Part shown: positions 45,329 through 54,176 of the stretch, piece by piece
Position numbering within the stretch: position 1 is the stretch's first letter
Layout: each line of letters starts with the position of its first letter
DNA from: Dehalobacter sp. 12DCB1
GTDB taxonomy: Bacteria; Bacillota; Desulfitobacteriia; Desulfitobacteriales; Syntrophobotulaceae
Length of the DNA stretch: 64,000 nucleotides
Reading direction: 5' to 3'
NCBI RefSeq assembly: GCF_004343605.1
Contig: NZ_POSF01000015.1
Location: forward strand, 131,535 to 195,534
Notes under the pieces: model-generated
Told to the model about the DNA's origin: nothing
The model's input: the letters and a program-made list of their open reading frames with translations, nothing else
The model's database searches: none
Position numbers and translations under genes: made by a program

Positions 45329-46101
45329 CCTGATTCCTCATTTCGAAAGTCCCAAGCTTTTTCAGTTGGGACTAAAAATATTTCATTGGCCTCCTCGCCT
45401 TGCTCCGCCCTGACTTTTCCTTCTTTCAGCAGTTCAAGCAAAGCAATAAAGGCTACCACAATTTCTACTCTCGACCCATATCTTAGAAGCTGACTAAACT
45501 TCAACCCTCTGGGATGCAGGATCATTCTGCGCATGATGTCACTCGTCATCATCTCCACAGGGATTTCCTCGACCTGCACATACTGGATATCCTCACCTTT
45601 TTCAACTCGCTCCAGAACCGATTGGAACGCTTTGAACAAATCCTCCATGACAATGCCCTGTAAAGGGTTCGGTGGTGGGATCCTAGAAAGGATCTCTTCC
45701 AGATCGATTTCCCGGAAATACTTGCTGCCCTGCGTTTCCTCCCTAGCGTTCAAAAACGAGGCAATACTTTTAAAAGCCCTGTAGGTAACAAGTCTTTCCA
45801 CAAGGTCCTTTTTCATCTCTTCTTCCAGCAGCAGTTCCTCTTCGGTCTTTTGCGGTTTTGGCAGAAGTTGGCGTGATTTCAGGTACAACAAATGGGCCGC
45901 CAGCACCAGAAATTCCGAAGTCACTTCCATATCCAGCGCTTCCATTTGGCGGACAGTCGCGATGAATTGATCGGCAATAAGCGCGATGGGAATATCGTAA
46001 ATATCAAGTTTATGCTCCTGGATCAGATGAAGGAGCAAATCCAGAGGACCTTGAAAATTCGGGATTTCGACATACGGTGCATGTTTTAGAGCATCATCCA
46101 T
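45325..46101 (-). CDS. scpA: Segregation and condensation protein A (kleisin)
   Basis: A 258-residue kleisin bridging the SMC heads. The N-terminal helix bundle opens with the typical NFQGPLDLLLHLIQEHKLDI and EFLVLAAHLLYLKSRQLLP; the C-terminal winged helix includes VVAFIALLELLKEGKV and a terminal IFLVPT strand. Length is standard. The first base of its ATG is the last base of the trpS stop. Confidence 0.96.
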   Translation of the reverse strand: MDDALKHAPYVEIPNFQGPLDLLLHLIQEHKLDIYDIPIALIADQFIATVRQMEALDMEVTSEFLVLAAHLLYLKSRQLLPKPQKTEEELLLEEEMKKDLVERLVTYRAFKSIASFLNAREETQGSKYFREIDLEEILSRIPPPNPLQGIVMEDLFKAFQSVLERVEKGEDIQYVQVEEIPVEMMTSDIMRRMILHPRGLKFSQLLRYGSRVEIVVAFIALLELLKEGKVRAEQGEEANEIFLVPTEKAWDFRNEESG

Positions 46102-47081
46102 CAGATCCCCAGCGCCGAGCGGACTTCCGCCATCGTTGCTGCAGCGGTAATTCCGGCCTTTTCTGCGCCCTCCTGCAGTACTTTTTCAACCTTGCCATCT
46201 TCATCCCAGAATAATCTTCTTTCCCGGTAAGGGGCAAGGACTTTATCGATATTCTCGGCCAGATACTTCTTACAGGCAACACAGCCGATTTTTCCGGCAC
46301 GGCATTCTTCTTCGACCCGGTTCACATCCGGCGTGTAGATACGATGGAATTTGGAAACCACACAGACTTCCGGATGTCCCGGATCATCCTTACGGAGGCG
46401 CTCGGGGTCCGTGATCATCTGTTTGACCCTGACATTGATTTCTTCTGTTGAGGCTGTAAGCGAGATCGCGTTGTTATAGCTTTTGCTCATTTTTCGTCCG
46501 TCGACACCCGGCAGCAGCGGTACTTTGCCGATAAGGGCCTGTGGCTCGGGAAAAACGTTCCCATACAGGTAATTAAAGCGGCGTCCGACTTCCCGGCAAA
46601 GTTCGATATGTGGAATCTGGTCTTCTCCTACCGGAACGGCTTTGGCCTTGTAGACGAGAATATCCGCCGCCTGCAGCAAAGGATAACCGAGAAAACCATA
46701 CGTATGCAGATCTTTGCCTTCATTTCCGAGCTGCTGGAGCTGATCCTTATACGTCGGCACTCTTTCCAGCCACGAAATCGGCGTGAACATGGAGAACAAA
46801 AGGTGAAGTTCCGCATGTTCCTTGACCTGGGATTGAATGAACACCGCGCTCTTTTCAGGGTCGATTCCAACACTCAGCCAGTCCAGCGCCATTTCCCTGA
46901 TTAAGGCCTTAAGATCAAGTTTATCTTCATAACTCGTGGTCAGCGCATGCCAGTCGACAATACCAAAATAGCATTCATATTCATCCTGAAGCGCGGCCCA
47001 GTTTTGCAGAACGCTTAAATGTCCTATGTGCAGCGAGCCTGTCGGCCGCATCCCGCTAAAAATTCTGTTTCTCAAAGTCAT
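46101..47081 (-). CDS. trpS: Tryptophanyl-tRNA synthetase
   Basis: A 326-residue class I synthetase of the standard bacterial type. HIGH is in GMRPTGSLHIGHLSVLQNW (KMSKS is GRKMSKSYNN at about 190), with ELCREVGRRFN in between. The frame opens at 47105, but AAGGGGGAA precedes ATG 47081 and family homology begins there. No T-box is visible upstream, in contrast to the trp operon. It is the first gene of the trpS-scpA-scpB transcript. Confidence 0.96.
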   Translation of the reverse strand: MTLRNRIFSGMRPTGSLHIGHLSVLQNWAALQDEYECYFGIVDWHALTTSYEDKLDLKALIREMALDWLSVGIDPEKSAVFIQSQVKEHAELHLLFSMFTPISWLERVPTYKDQLQQLGNEGKDLHTYGFLGYPLLQAADILVYKAKAVPVGEDQIPHIELCREVGRRFNYLYGNVFPEPQALIGKVPLLPGVDGRKMSKSYNNAISLTASTEEINVRVKQMITDPERLRKDDPGHPEVCVVSKFHRIYTPDVNRVEEECRAGKIGCVACKKYLAENIDKVLAPYRERRLFWDEDGKVEKVLQEGAEKAGITAAATMAEVRSALGI

Positions 47082-47128
47082 TTCCCCCTTCAGCAATTGA
47101 CACATTCCTTTTTATATAAGCGATGGGT

Positions 47129-49699
47129 TTAGCCGTTATTTATGCTTCTCTTTTTTTGAAGCAAGGTTTTAACATACCTTTTTTCTTCATCCGGAGTCCG
47201 GATTTTTCCTTCGAGCCAGGCCAGCCAAATTTGTTTCAGAATGCTGCCGATTTCCGGTCCTTCCCTGACGCCTAATTGCCGCAGATCTTTTCCGGTTGTT
47301 TTCATCTGGATTCCCTCGCGCAGCAAACAGTATTTTTTTAAAGGATCCGTGTAGGCATCATCACTGCCAAGAATATTAAACAACAATAACGGAACTCCTG
47401 CAAGTAATTCATCAACGTTTTTTATATCGTTAAGATCTGCCAATTTTAAGGCTTTCTTCAGCCGAAGGTATTCCAGCGTAATCTTTTTGAGAAATTTAGG
47501 TAAGTTCAGTCTGTCCAAAACCGCGGAAATCTCAGTACTGTCCAGATTTTTCAGGCTGAAAAGCCATCGTTCAGTCAATGACCTTTGCTCACCGACGGAC
47601 TCTGCCTCCTCAAAATTCCAGGCATAGTCTGCTTGAAACCAGGCTTTGAAAACACCATTCCGTATTAACTCGCGGCCCATACGCTGAAATTTGGGTTCCT
47701 TATAGATCAGGATCAGTTCTTCCGTAAAACGATCCGTGCTGATTTTGGCAAAAACGTCTTCTTTTAAGGCGATCGGTATCGCATCTGACGTCACCTTGGC
47801 AAGCTTAAACTCATACCGAACGGCAAACCTTACCGCTCTAAGCATCCGGGTAGGATCGTCAATAAAGCTGAGGTTATGCAGGAAACGAATTTCCTTTTGC
47901 TGCAGGTCACGAAAACCGCCATAATAATCAATGACATCACCAAAACGGTCTTTGTTCAAACATAAAGCCATGGCATTAATGGTGAAATCTCTCCGCAGCA
48001 AATCCTCTCTGAGGGTTGACTTCTCCACAACCGGCAAAGCTCCGGGAAAATCATAATCCTCCCGGCGGGTTGAAGCAATGTCCAAATGCGTGCCGTTACT
48101 AAAAATCAGACTGGCTGTGCCAAAGGACCCATGCAAGACCAATTTGTCGCAAGCCAGTTTTTTACTCAGTATCCTGCCCAGTTCAATCCCATCGCCTTCG
48201 ACAACAATATCTAGATCATGGTTCGGCATATTCATCAGTAAATCCCTGACAAAACCACCGACCAGATAGACCTGGTTCCCCATTTTCGAAGCGGCTTCCC
48301 GGATTGCCGCCAGATCATCCTGAATGTCCTGAGGAAGCGCTGCAATATGTCGCAGAATTTCTTCCCGTCTGGCCATGCTTCTGTCTCTGGCAAGCTCATT
48401 TAAGGTCGGCACGACGCTGCCATAAATAAGTCGCATCACATCGGATCTCGACACAATGCCGGTAAGGACCTCGTTTTCCACCACCGGGATTCTGCCGATA
48501 TCATGTAAAACCATCAGCTTCTGGACCTCTTCCCAACATAAATCGGGTTGGACCGTGATTACGTCCCGGGTCATGAACCCCTTTACCGGAGCGTGCTGCA
48601 GCCCGTGTTTCAGGGCCTTGTCCACGTCCCTACGCGAGATGATTCCGACAAGTGTTTCATTCTGGACAACAGGCAGGCCGGTGTGCCCGTATTTCAGAAG
48701 CATCTTACCAACCTCTTCGATCGGGGTATCCTGAAAAACCGTTTTAACCGGATAACTCATAATATCACGTACAGTTATGGGTTTCTCCGCCCTTAGCTTA
48801 ATTTCTTCTCGCAGCAGCCTGATAATATTATCAGTATTGCCATTTTTAATCACGGCTGAAGCAGCTTTTTCGTGGCCCCCGCCGCCAAAAGCCTGAACAA
48901 TTTCATTGAGCGGCAGCTTGCTGCCTCCCCGTGCCCTGCCGACAAGATAGATCCGGTCCTCCATCTTCACGACGAGGAAAAAAATCTCCGCATTTTCAAA
49001 TTCACTGATCCGGTGAGCAAGTAACGCCAGCCCTGAAAGATACTCCTTGCATTCGGCATAGGAGATAAAAACCGGCATTTCATGATATTTTTCAATTACG
49101 CCGTTGTCCAGCAATTGCTGAAATAAGTCCTTTTGCTCCATGGTAAGCGGTCTCTGCAGATACTCTGCCATAACGGCAAGCTCGGCCCCTTCTTCCAAAA
49201 GATAGGCGGCTGCCAGCAGATCCCTCGGTGTTGTGTTGGCAAAAAGCAGGCTCCCGGTGTCATCATAAATCCCCAGAGCCATTAACGTCGCATCAAAACT
49301 GGTCAGGTTAATGCCTCTTTGCTGAATCTGTTCGACCAGAATCGTTGTGCAGGCCCCCACCATTTCCACAGTCCGGTCCCGGCCATCCGGTTCAAGGACA
49401 GGATGATGGTCAATGATCTCAATCGGGATGGTCCGAAGCCTGTCCATAAGATTTTTATTGCCGATGGACCGTTCCATTTCCTGTGTATCCACGAGAATGA
49501 TCTTTTCTACCTTGTCCAAGTCAATATCTTTGAAGCGGTAGTAGGGCAATTGTTCTTTGGCCAGCGCTAAAAACTCCTGTACATAAGAACCGTATTTGCC
49601 GTCGATCACCAATACAGCTTCAGGACATAGCTTTTGCGCTGCGGCCATCGCTGCAAGCGCATCAAAATCGAGAAATTGATGTGACAGGATAATGATCAT
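47129..49699 (-). CDS. DHH-CBS-poly(A) polymerase/CCA-adding fusion protein
   Basis: An 856-residue multidomain protein. N-terminal DHH/DHHA1 phosphoesterase-like domains (SHQFLDFDALAAM; IDHHPVLEPDGR; GGGHEKAASA) span residues 1-310. Two CBS domains follow (about 315-435, DIMSYPVKTVF, RRDVDKALK, SRSDVMRLI). The rest is a class II nucleotidyltransferase with VYLVGGFVRDLLM and DLDIVVEGDG catalytic motifs and a helical tRNA-binding tail. It probably adds A or CCA to tRNA 3' ends, with the DHH part perhaps acting on nucleotides. GGAG nine bases upstream favours ATG 49699 over 49717. Confidence 0.9.
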   Translation of the reverse strand: MIIILSHQFLDFDALAAMAAAQKLCPEAVLVIDGKYGSYVQEFLALAKEQLPYYRFKDIDLDKVEKIILVDTQEMERSIGNKNLMDRLRTIPIEIIDHHPVLEPDGRDRTVEMVGACTTILVEQIQQRGINLTSFDATLMALGIYDDTGSLLFANTTPRDLLAAAYLLEEGAELAVMAEYLQRPLTMEQKDLFQQLLDNGVIEKYHEMPVFISYAECKEYLSGLALLAHRISEFENAEIFFLVVKMEDRIYLVGRARGGSKLPLNEIVQAFGGGGHEKAASAVIKNGNTDNIIRLLREEIKLRAEKPITVRDIMSYPVKTVFQDTPIEEVGKMLLKYGHTGLPVVQNETLVGIISRRDVDKALKHGLQHAPVKGFMTRDVITVQPDLCWEEVQKLMVLHDIGRIPVVENEVLTGIVSRSDVMRLIYGSVVPTLNELARDRSMARREEILRHIAALPQDIQDDLAAIREAASKMGNQVYLVGGFVRDLLMNMPNHDLDIVVEGDGIELGRILSKKLACDKLVLHGSFGTASLIFSNGTHLDIASTRREDYDFPGALPVVEKSTLREDLLRRDFTINAMALCLNKDRFGDVIDYYGGFRDLQQKEIRFLHNLSFIDDPTRMLRAVRFAVRYEFKLAKVTSDAIPIALKEDVFAKISTDRFTEELILIYKEPKFQRMGRELIRNGVFKAWFQADYAWNFEEAESVGEQRSLTERWLFSLKNLDSTEISAVLDRLNLPKFLKKITLEYLRLKKALKLADLNDIKNVDELLAGVPLLLFNILGSDDAYTDPLKKYCLLREGIQMKTTGKDLRQLGVREGPEIGSILKQIWLAWLEGKIRTPDEEKRYVKTLLQKKRSINNG

Positions 49700-49746
49700 C
49701 GCAGATTCTCCATCCATACCCTTTTCGCCGATAAATCCATACGTCT

Positions 49747-50094
49747 TTACTGCTCGGTAGCCTTGTTCATCTCACTCATCACCGCGTCAATTTCATTCTG
49801 TGTCATACCTTCTTTTTTCAGCCGATGATCAATCGCATCGACCCAGAACCCGCATTTGGCAGCCATTTTTTTGAAAGCTTTCCCATTCAGCTTGCTTCTA
49901 TGGGAACGAGATTCAGCATTGGCCTGAACAATGTTGCAGATATACCTGGCTTTCAAGCAGGCAGCCTGGTCCATCTCGTTATACGTTTTGTTCAGCAGTT
50001 CAATCACACCGGTATAATAGGTCTTGAATTCTTCGAAAGCAATCTCTGTCTCCATTTGAAGGTATTCCTTCAATTTGGCCATTTTTTCGTCCAT
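49747..50094 (-). CDS. Hypothetical helical protein
   Basis: A 115-residue soluble protein predicted to be all helical, with a basic middle (SRSHRSKLNGKAFKKMAAKCG) and an acidic C-terminal helix (NEIDAVMSEMNK). AGGAGGG lies upstream at close spacing. It lies just upstream of the DHH-CBS-CCA gene in the same direction and may be co-transcribed. No family is recognised. Confidence 0.65.
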   Translation of the reverse strand: MDEKMAKLKEYLQMETEIAFEEFKTYYTGVIELLNKTYNEMDQAACLKARYICNIVQANAESRSHRSKLNGKAFKKMAAKCGFWVDAIDHRLKKEGMTQNEIDAVMSEMNKATEQ

Positions 50095-50351
50095 TGTACC
50101 CTCCTGGTTCTCCTCTTCAATAGGAATGATCTTTTTTGATCGAAATTCCTCAATTTCTTATATCCATTTATTATATAAGAAAATAAAGCATTTGGAAAAT
50201 AAAAATATATTGAACCTGTTTGCCCAATTCTTATTGATTAATTTGCCAGGAGTGCCATAATGTATGAGGAAAAAGTTTATTGCCGAAGCCGTACATCGTG
50301 TACATCGAAGCAGAAAAGACGCAGAAAAAAGACGAAGGAGGCCTTTCTGCA

Positions 50352-51632
50352 ATGGAATTCACACCTACTATGACACTGTCCGTTATCATCTTTGCGGCCG
50401 CCTATCTGCTCATCGTGACTGACAAGATCGACAGAGTGATCATCGCGCTCGGCGGCGGTGTTCTGATGGCGCTTACAGGGCTTTTAGACCACGAGAATCC
50501 TTACGAAGCCATCGACTTTAACACGCTTGTCCTGCTGATCAGTATGATGGTGATCGTCATAATCACCCAGCGCACCGGTGTATTCGAATTTTTGGCCATT
50601 AAAGTTGTCAAGCTGGCCAAAGGAGAACCCTGGAAAGTGCTGGTATACCTTTCCCTCATTACAGCGGTCGCTTCAGCCTTTCTGGACAATGTAACCACGA
50701 TCCTGTTGATTCTCCCGATCACGCTGGATGTAACAAGGGAACTCAAGTTAAAGCCTGTCCCGTTCGTGATCAGCCAGATCTTTGCATCGAATATCGGCGG
50801 CACGGCAACCTTGATTGGCGACCCGCCAAATATAATGATCGGGACAAAAACGGGCTTAAGCTTTATGGATTTCATTATCAATGTTGCTCCAGTCATTGTA
50901 CCTATCCTGCTTGTCACGATTGGCGTATTTCTACTGATTTACAAAAAACATCTCCATACGAGCGAGAAGAACAAGGAAAAGGTCCTGCTGTTCAACGAAT
51001 ACGAAGCACTCAAGGATAAAAAGCTCCTTACCCAATGCTTAGTTGTACTGAGCCTGACCATCCTGGGGTTTATTCTTCATGGGACCTTAAATTATCCGTC
51101 TTCGGTCGTTGCGATGACCGGAGCAGTCCTTCTTCTTCTGATTTCCAAAGTCAAACCTGAAAAAATATTGAAAGAAGTCGAGTGGAAAACGATCTTCTTC
51201 TTTGCCGGTCTTTTTATGCTGGTGGGTGGTTTGGAACGGACCGGCGTTTTGGAAGTACTCGCCAAAAGCATTGTACAGCAAACCCACGGTGACATGTTTT
51301 TACTTGGCATGGCCATTCTCTGGGTTTCCGCGATGGCTTCAGCCTTTGTCGACAACATCCCGTTTACCGCAACCATGATCCCGCTGATTCAGGATGTCGG
51401 CGTGCTGACTGGAATGAATATTACACCGTTATGGTGGGCCCTTTCGCTGGGGGCCTGTCTGGGCGGAAACGGCACCATTATCGGCGCAAGCGCCAATGTC
51501 GTGGCTTCCGGTATGGCAGAGGAAGCTGGATATAAAATAACCTTCGGCCAGTACTTTAAAGCTTGCTTCCCTGTAATGCTTATTACCGTCGCCATCAGCA
51601 CGGTTTACCTCGTTCTGCGCTACTTGATTTAG
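50352..51632 (+). CDS. ArsB/NhaD-family (IT superfamily) ion transporter
   Basis: A 426-residue permease with about 11-12 membrane helices. It shows the internal repeat of the IT superfamily: FLDNVTTILLILPIT in the first half and FVDNIPFTATMIPLI in the second, plus NIGGTATLIGDPPNIMIG and GACLGGNGTIIGASANVVASG in matching positions. Such proteins move Na+/H+, arsenite or dicarboxylates; no arsR or arsA lies nearby, so the substrate is open. GAAGGAGG ten bases upstream supports ATG 50352. Confidence 0.9.
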   Translation: MEFTPTMTLSVIIFAAAYLLIVTDKIDRVIIALGGGVLMALTGLLDHENPYEAIDFNTLVLLISMMVIVIITQRTGVFEFLAIKVVKLAKGEPWKVLVYLSLITAVASAFLDNVTTILLILPITLDVTRELKLKPVPFVISQIFASNIGGTATLIGDPPNIMIGTKTGLSFMDFIINVAPVIVPILLVTIGVFLLIYKKHLHTSEKNKEKVLLFNEYEALKDKKLLTQCLVVLSLTILGFILHGTLNYPSSVVAMTGAVLLLLISKVKPEKILKEVEWKTIFFFAGLFMLVGGLERTGVLEVLAKSIVQQTHGDMFLLGMAILWVSAMASAFVDNIPFTATMIPLIQDVGVLTGMNITPLWWALSLGACLGGNGTIIGASANVVASGMAEEAGYKITFGQYFKACFPVMLITVAISTVYLVLRYLI

Positions 51633-51668
51633 CATGCAATTTGACGATATCTCTTATTTGAACTATTT

Positions 51669-52996
51669 CTATCTGTTAATGGAAGCTGCAGCTTTCTTAG
51701 CGATTAGTTGAGAAACCACAACACAGATCATTATCAAAAGAAACGGCACCGTTGCGAATACGATAAAGTACATTATCAAAGATGCCTCTTGGGCTATCAA
51801 CATCCCTCCAGTCACCGGTGCGAAAGATCCGCCGAAACGCCCCACAGCATTGGCCCATCCTAATCCAGTTCCACGGAAGGCAAGTGGGTAACTGACTGAT
51901 ATGAATGTAAAGGTCAATCCCAATAACCCATACATACCAGCTCCAAGGACAAACAGAACAATTGATACCAGAATTGTATCTAGTTTCAGCATCAAAAGCA
52001 GAACAACAAGGGCAGGAACCGCTGCATATAAGGATAGTGTATCTTTAAGTCCAATTTTATTGGCTAACGGACCCGATAGAAGGATACCAGGTATTGACCC
52101 GAGGATGAAAGTGAAAAAAAAGAACATGAGACTGGATCCTAAGTTATATCCTGCACCCATCATCATTTTAGGCAGCCATGTTACTAAGCGGTAAATGATA
52201 AACATACATAGTGCCATGATTAACCAATATAAAATAGTATTCACAGCCATGCCGTTTCTAAATAGACTTAGGAATGATCCTTTGTCGGAAGGACGGATTT
52301 CTGTTTCGTATTGCTCGTCTATGCTAGGATGTATTCAGGGGCAACTAATTTTAAGATCTTTTGAATTTTTTCTCTTTTATCGTCTTTTATCAATTTTTGC
52401 ATAGATTCAGGTAAGTAAAAAATACAGAAAACAATCAAAATCAGGGGAATAAAACCAATCAGAAACATTGGTCTCCACCCAAACGATGGCAAAATAGCCA
52501 TACCTGCCAAAGTGCTCAACATTCTTCCAAGCGGCATTCCCAGAGTCGTCGTGTTAATCAATTGAATACGATTTTTTAAAGGACTATATTCAGCAAGCAT
52601 AGCAAAGGTAACTGGGGCAATTCCGGCAGCACCCATTCCTGTTAAAACTTGGTATAAAGAAAACTGCCATACTGTTGTTGCAGTTCCCATCAGACCTGTG
52701 AACATCGCGTAAAAGCCAATAGCTAACATGAATACTTTTTTATTACCTATTTTATCAACTAACATTCCAAATATTATTCCGCCGGCAATCATTCCATATA
52801 GTGTATAACTACCAATTAGGCCAAAAACTGTTGGCTCAATACCAGTATCTTGAATCAGCGAAGGAAGGGAAGTACTGTAAACCCCCTGAGCGTATCCATC
52901 AAATAATAGACCCAAGAAAGCTAATACCGCCACGATAACAAAAAATTTATTCATTTTACTTTGGCCAATGGTTTTTAGGACATTTACAGTGCTCAA
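51669..52996 (-). pseudogene. MFS transporter, frameshifted
   Basis: Two reverse-strand frames together make one major facilitator of the AAHS/metabolite-transport type. The 5' part (52996-52319, 225 residues, about six helices, motif GMLVDKIGNKKVF) ends APEYILA at a TAG. The 3' part (open from about 52330 to 51669) continues in another frame as DEQYETEIRPSDKGS, then the remaining helices to the normal C-terminus. The junction lies in the central cytosolic loop. One-base shift explains both; it could be a genuine pseudogene, a sequencing error, or less likely recoding. The region is more A+T-rich than its neighbours. Confidence 0.85.
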
Positions 52997-53096
52997 CTAA
53001 CTCACCTCCTTTTTATTGATCCTAATCTTTAAATTAGACTATACGGACAAGCCGCATTCAAGCGGCCTGTCAATCCGGAGAAAAGGAGGTGAAACC

Positions 53097-53219
53097 ATTG
53101 CCGTTATGGATTTGCTTATTGCCAGGGATATATTCCTTGCGCCCAGCGGCGCGCTGACCGAAATACGGGATATTAAGGTTATTGATACAACTACCAGTGT
53201 TAACGCAACTCCCGGTTAA
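53097..53219 (+). CDS. Possible 37-40 residue peptide with a non-AUG start
   Basis: A very strong AAAAGGAGGTGA (53081-53092) has no ATG at proper distance. ATT 53097 (seven bases on) opens a 40-codon frame, with ATG 53106 in the same frame, ending VNATPG. TTG 53098 in another frame would make only 19 residues (MPLWICLLPGIYSLRPAAR). Which one is used is unknown. A small GCCGC/GCGGC hairpin lies upstream. Confidence 0.3.
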   Translation: MAVMDLLIARDIFLAPSGALTEIRDIKVIDTTTSVNATPG

Positions 53220-53466
53220 TTCTCTCCTCAATTTCCTGATCGGTCAGATCATATTCGTCCATTAATTCCCTGGCCCTTTGTCTTTGTTCATAATAATGGG
53301 CACGTTTTCTCCGCCTGAGTTCTGAGATGTCACTGTCCCCCCCTCCAGTCCAGTCACCGTTCTGCCGTCCCCTAATTGCTTTAAAGAAAAAATAAGACAG
53401 TGACGCTGTGACGACCAACATCAAAAGTGCCGTCAGTGGACTTCCAAAACCAAACCCTATAATCAC
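53200..53466 (-). CDS. Hypothetical small membrane protein
   Basis: An 88-residue protein with one N-terminal membrane helix (about 8-30), a Gly/Asp-rich spacer (GGGDSDISEL) and a basic then acidic helical tail (RRRKRAHYYEQRQRARELMD; DLTDQEIEERINREL). The tail resembles a SHOCT-like amphipathic end. AGGAG precedes the ATG at 53466. It overlaps the short plus-strand frame by 20 bases at the 3' ends. Confidence 0.6.
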   Translation of the reverse strand: MIIGFGFGSPLTALLMLVVTASLSYFFFKAIRGRQNGDWTGGGDSDISELRRRKRAHYYEQRQRARELMDEYDLTDQEIEERINRELR

Positions 53467-53600
53467 AATTTATCACTCCTCATAAATTACCACTTTTGTA
53501 TCATAATGGTAACTCATTTCGTATAATACCTTAGCATGGTCAATCAAAATATTCTTTCTTTATCTTATCATATTTTTGCGGGTTTAAATGTCTCCAAACC

Positions 53601-53645
53601 AAATCTGTCGTCAGGATATTTACGCTTTAGCGTTGACATGGCACG
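53601..53645 (-). repeat. Half-copy of the TAGTACCATGTCAACC family
   Basis: Reverse strand from 53645 reads GTGCCATGTCAACGCTAAA, then ATATCCTGACGACAGATTT, matching the left arm of the 27607 element (CCATGTCAACCATAAA ... ATATCCTGGCGGCAGATTT). Its other half is not evident. Confidence 0.55.
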
Positions 53646-53679
53646 GGTATCGGGTACGAGTCAATTGAGGGAGATCAAT

Positions 53680-54111
53680 ATGAGCAATACGTTATTCAAT
53701 AAACACATGTCATATCTGTCAGCTGTAAACGATCCGCGTTATTTTTCTTTGGCTAACAGGAATTACGGTAATTCACGGAAAATTTTTTACCCGCATTCCC
53801 AGACAGGACAGCCAAGCTCCGTACTTCAAACAGCATTTTTACCTGGTATGGTTCTAACCTCTGCAAACCTACCGGTTATGACCTTGCAGGTCCCTGTCCT
53901 GCCAAGTCCGGTTCTACGAAGTCCAGTTCTCCCCTCTTCAAATTCGACAAGTTCTTTTCTGAACGGTTATCCGATGCCTGTTGCCTCGCAGGTGAATATC
54001 TCTGCAAATAATCTGAATAAGATCCTGATCGCTATTTTACTTCTTGTTTCCCTGGACTTGGTGTTTGTTCGTCCGAGCCGCTCCCTGCCTTCCGCAGCAT
54101 CGCAGCACTAG
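53680..54111 (+). CDS. Hypothetical proline/serine-rich protein
   Basis: A 143-residue protein. It begins MSNTLFNKHMSYLSAVNDPR, contains a low-complexity stretch of repeated Val-Leu-Pro-Ser units (VPVLPSPVLRSPVLPS), and ends in a hydrophobic helix (LIAILLLVSLDLVFV) with a short basic tail. Location beside spore genes suggests a spore-associated role, but nothing proves it. The frame is open from 53536, yet that part lies in a repeat; GGGAGATC precedes ATG 53680, which is chosen. Confidence 0.5.
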   Translation: MSNTLFNKHMSYLSAVNDPRYFSLANRNYGNSRKIFYPHSQTGQPSSVLQTAFLPGMVLTSANLPVMTLQVPVLPSPVLRSPVLPSSNSTSSFLNGYPMPVASQVNISANNLNKILIAILLLVSLDLVFVRPSRSLPSAASQH

Positions 54112-54176
54112 TCCGTCCATTCCATTGCGGCATGAGACCGTCTGTAGCCTTGCAGCTCCTTGCCTGCTATCTATCA

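Noticed and set aside
53536-53679. Longer N-terminus for the proline-rich protein at 53680
   Set aside because: This stretch includes the repeat at 53601-53645 and lacks a ribosome site, while ATG 53680 has one.
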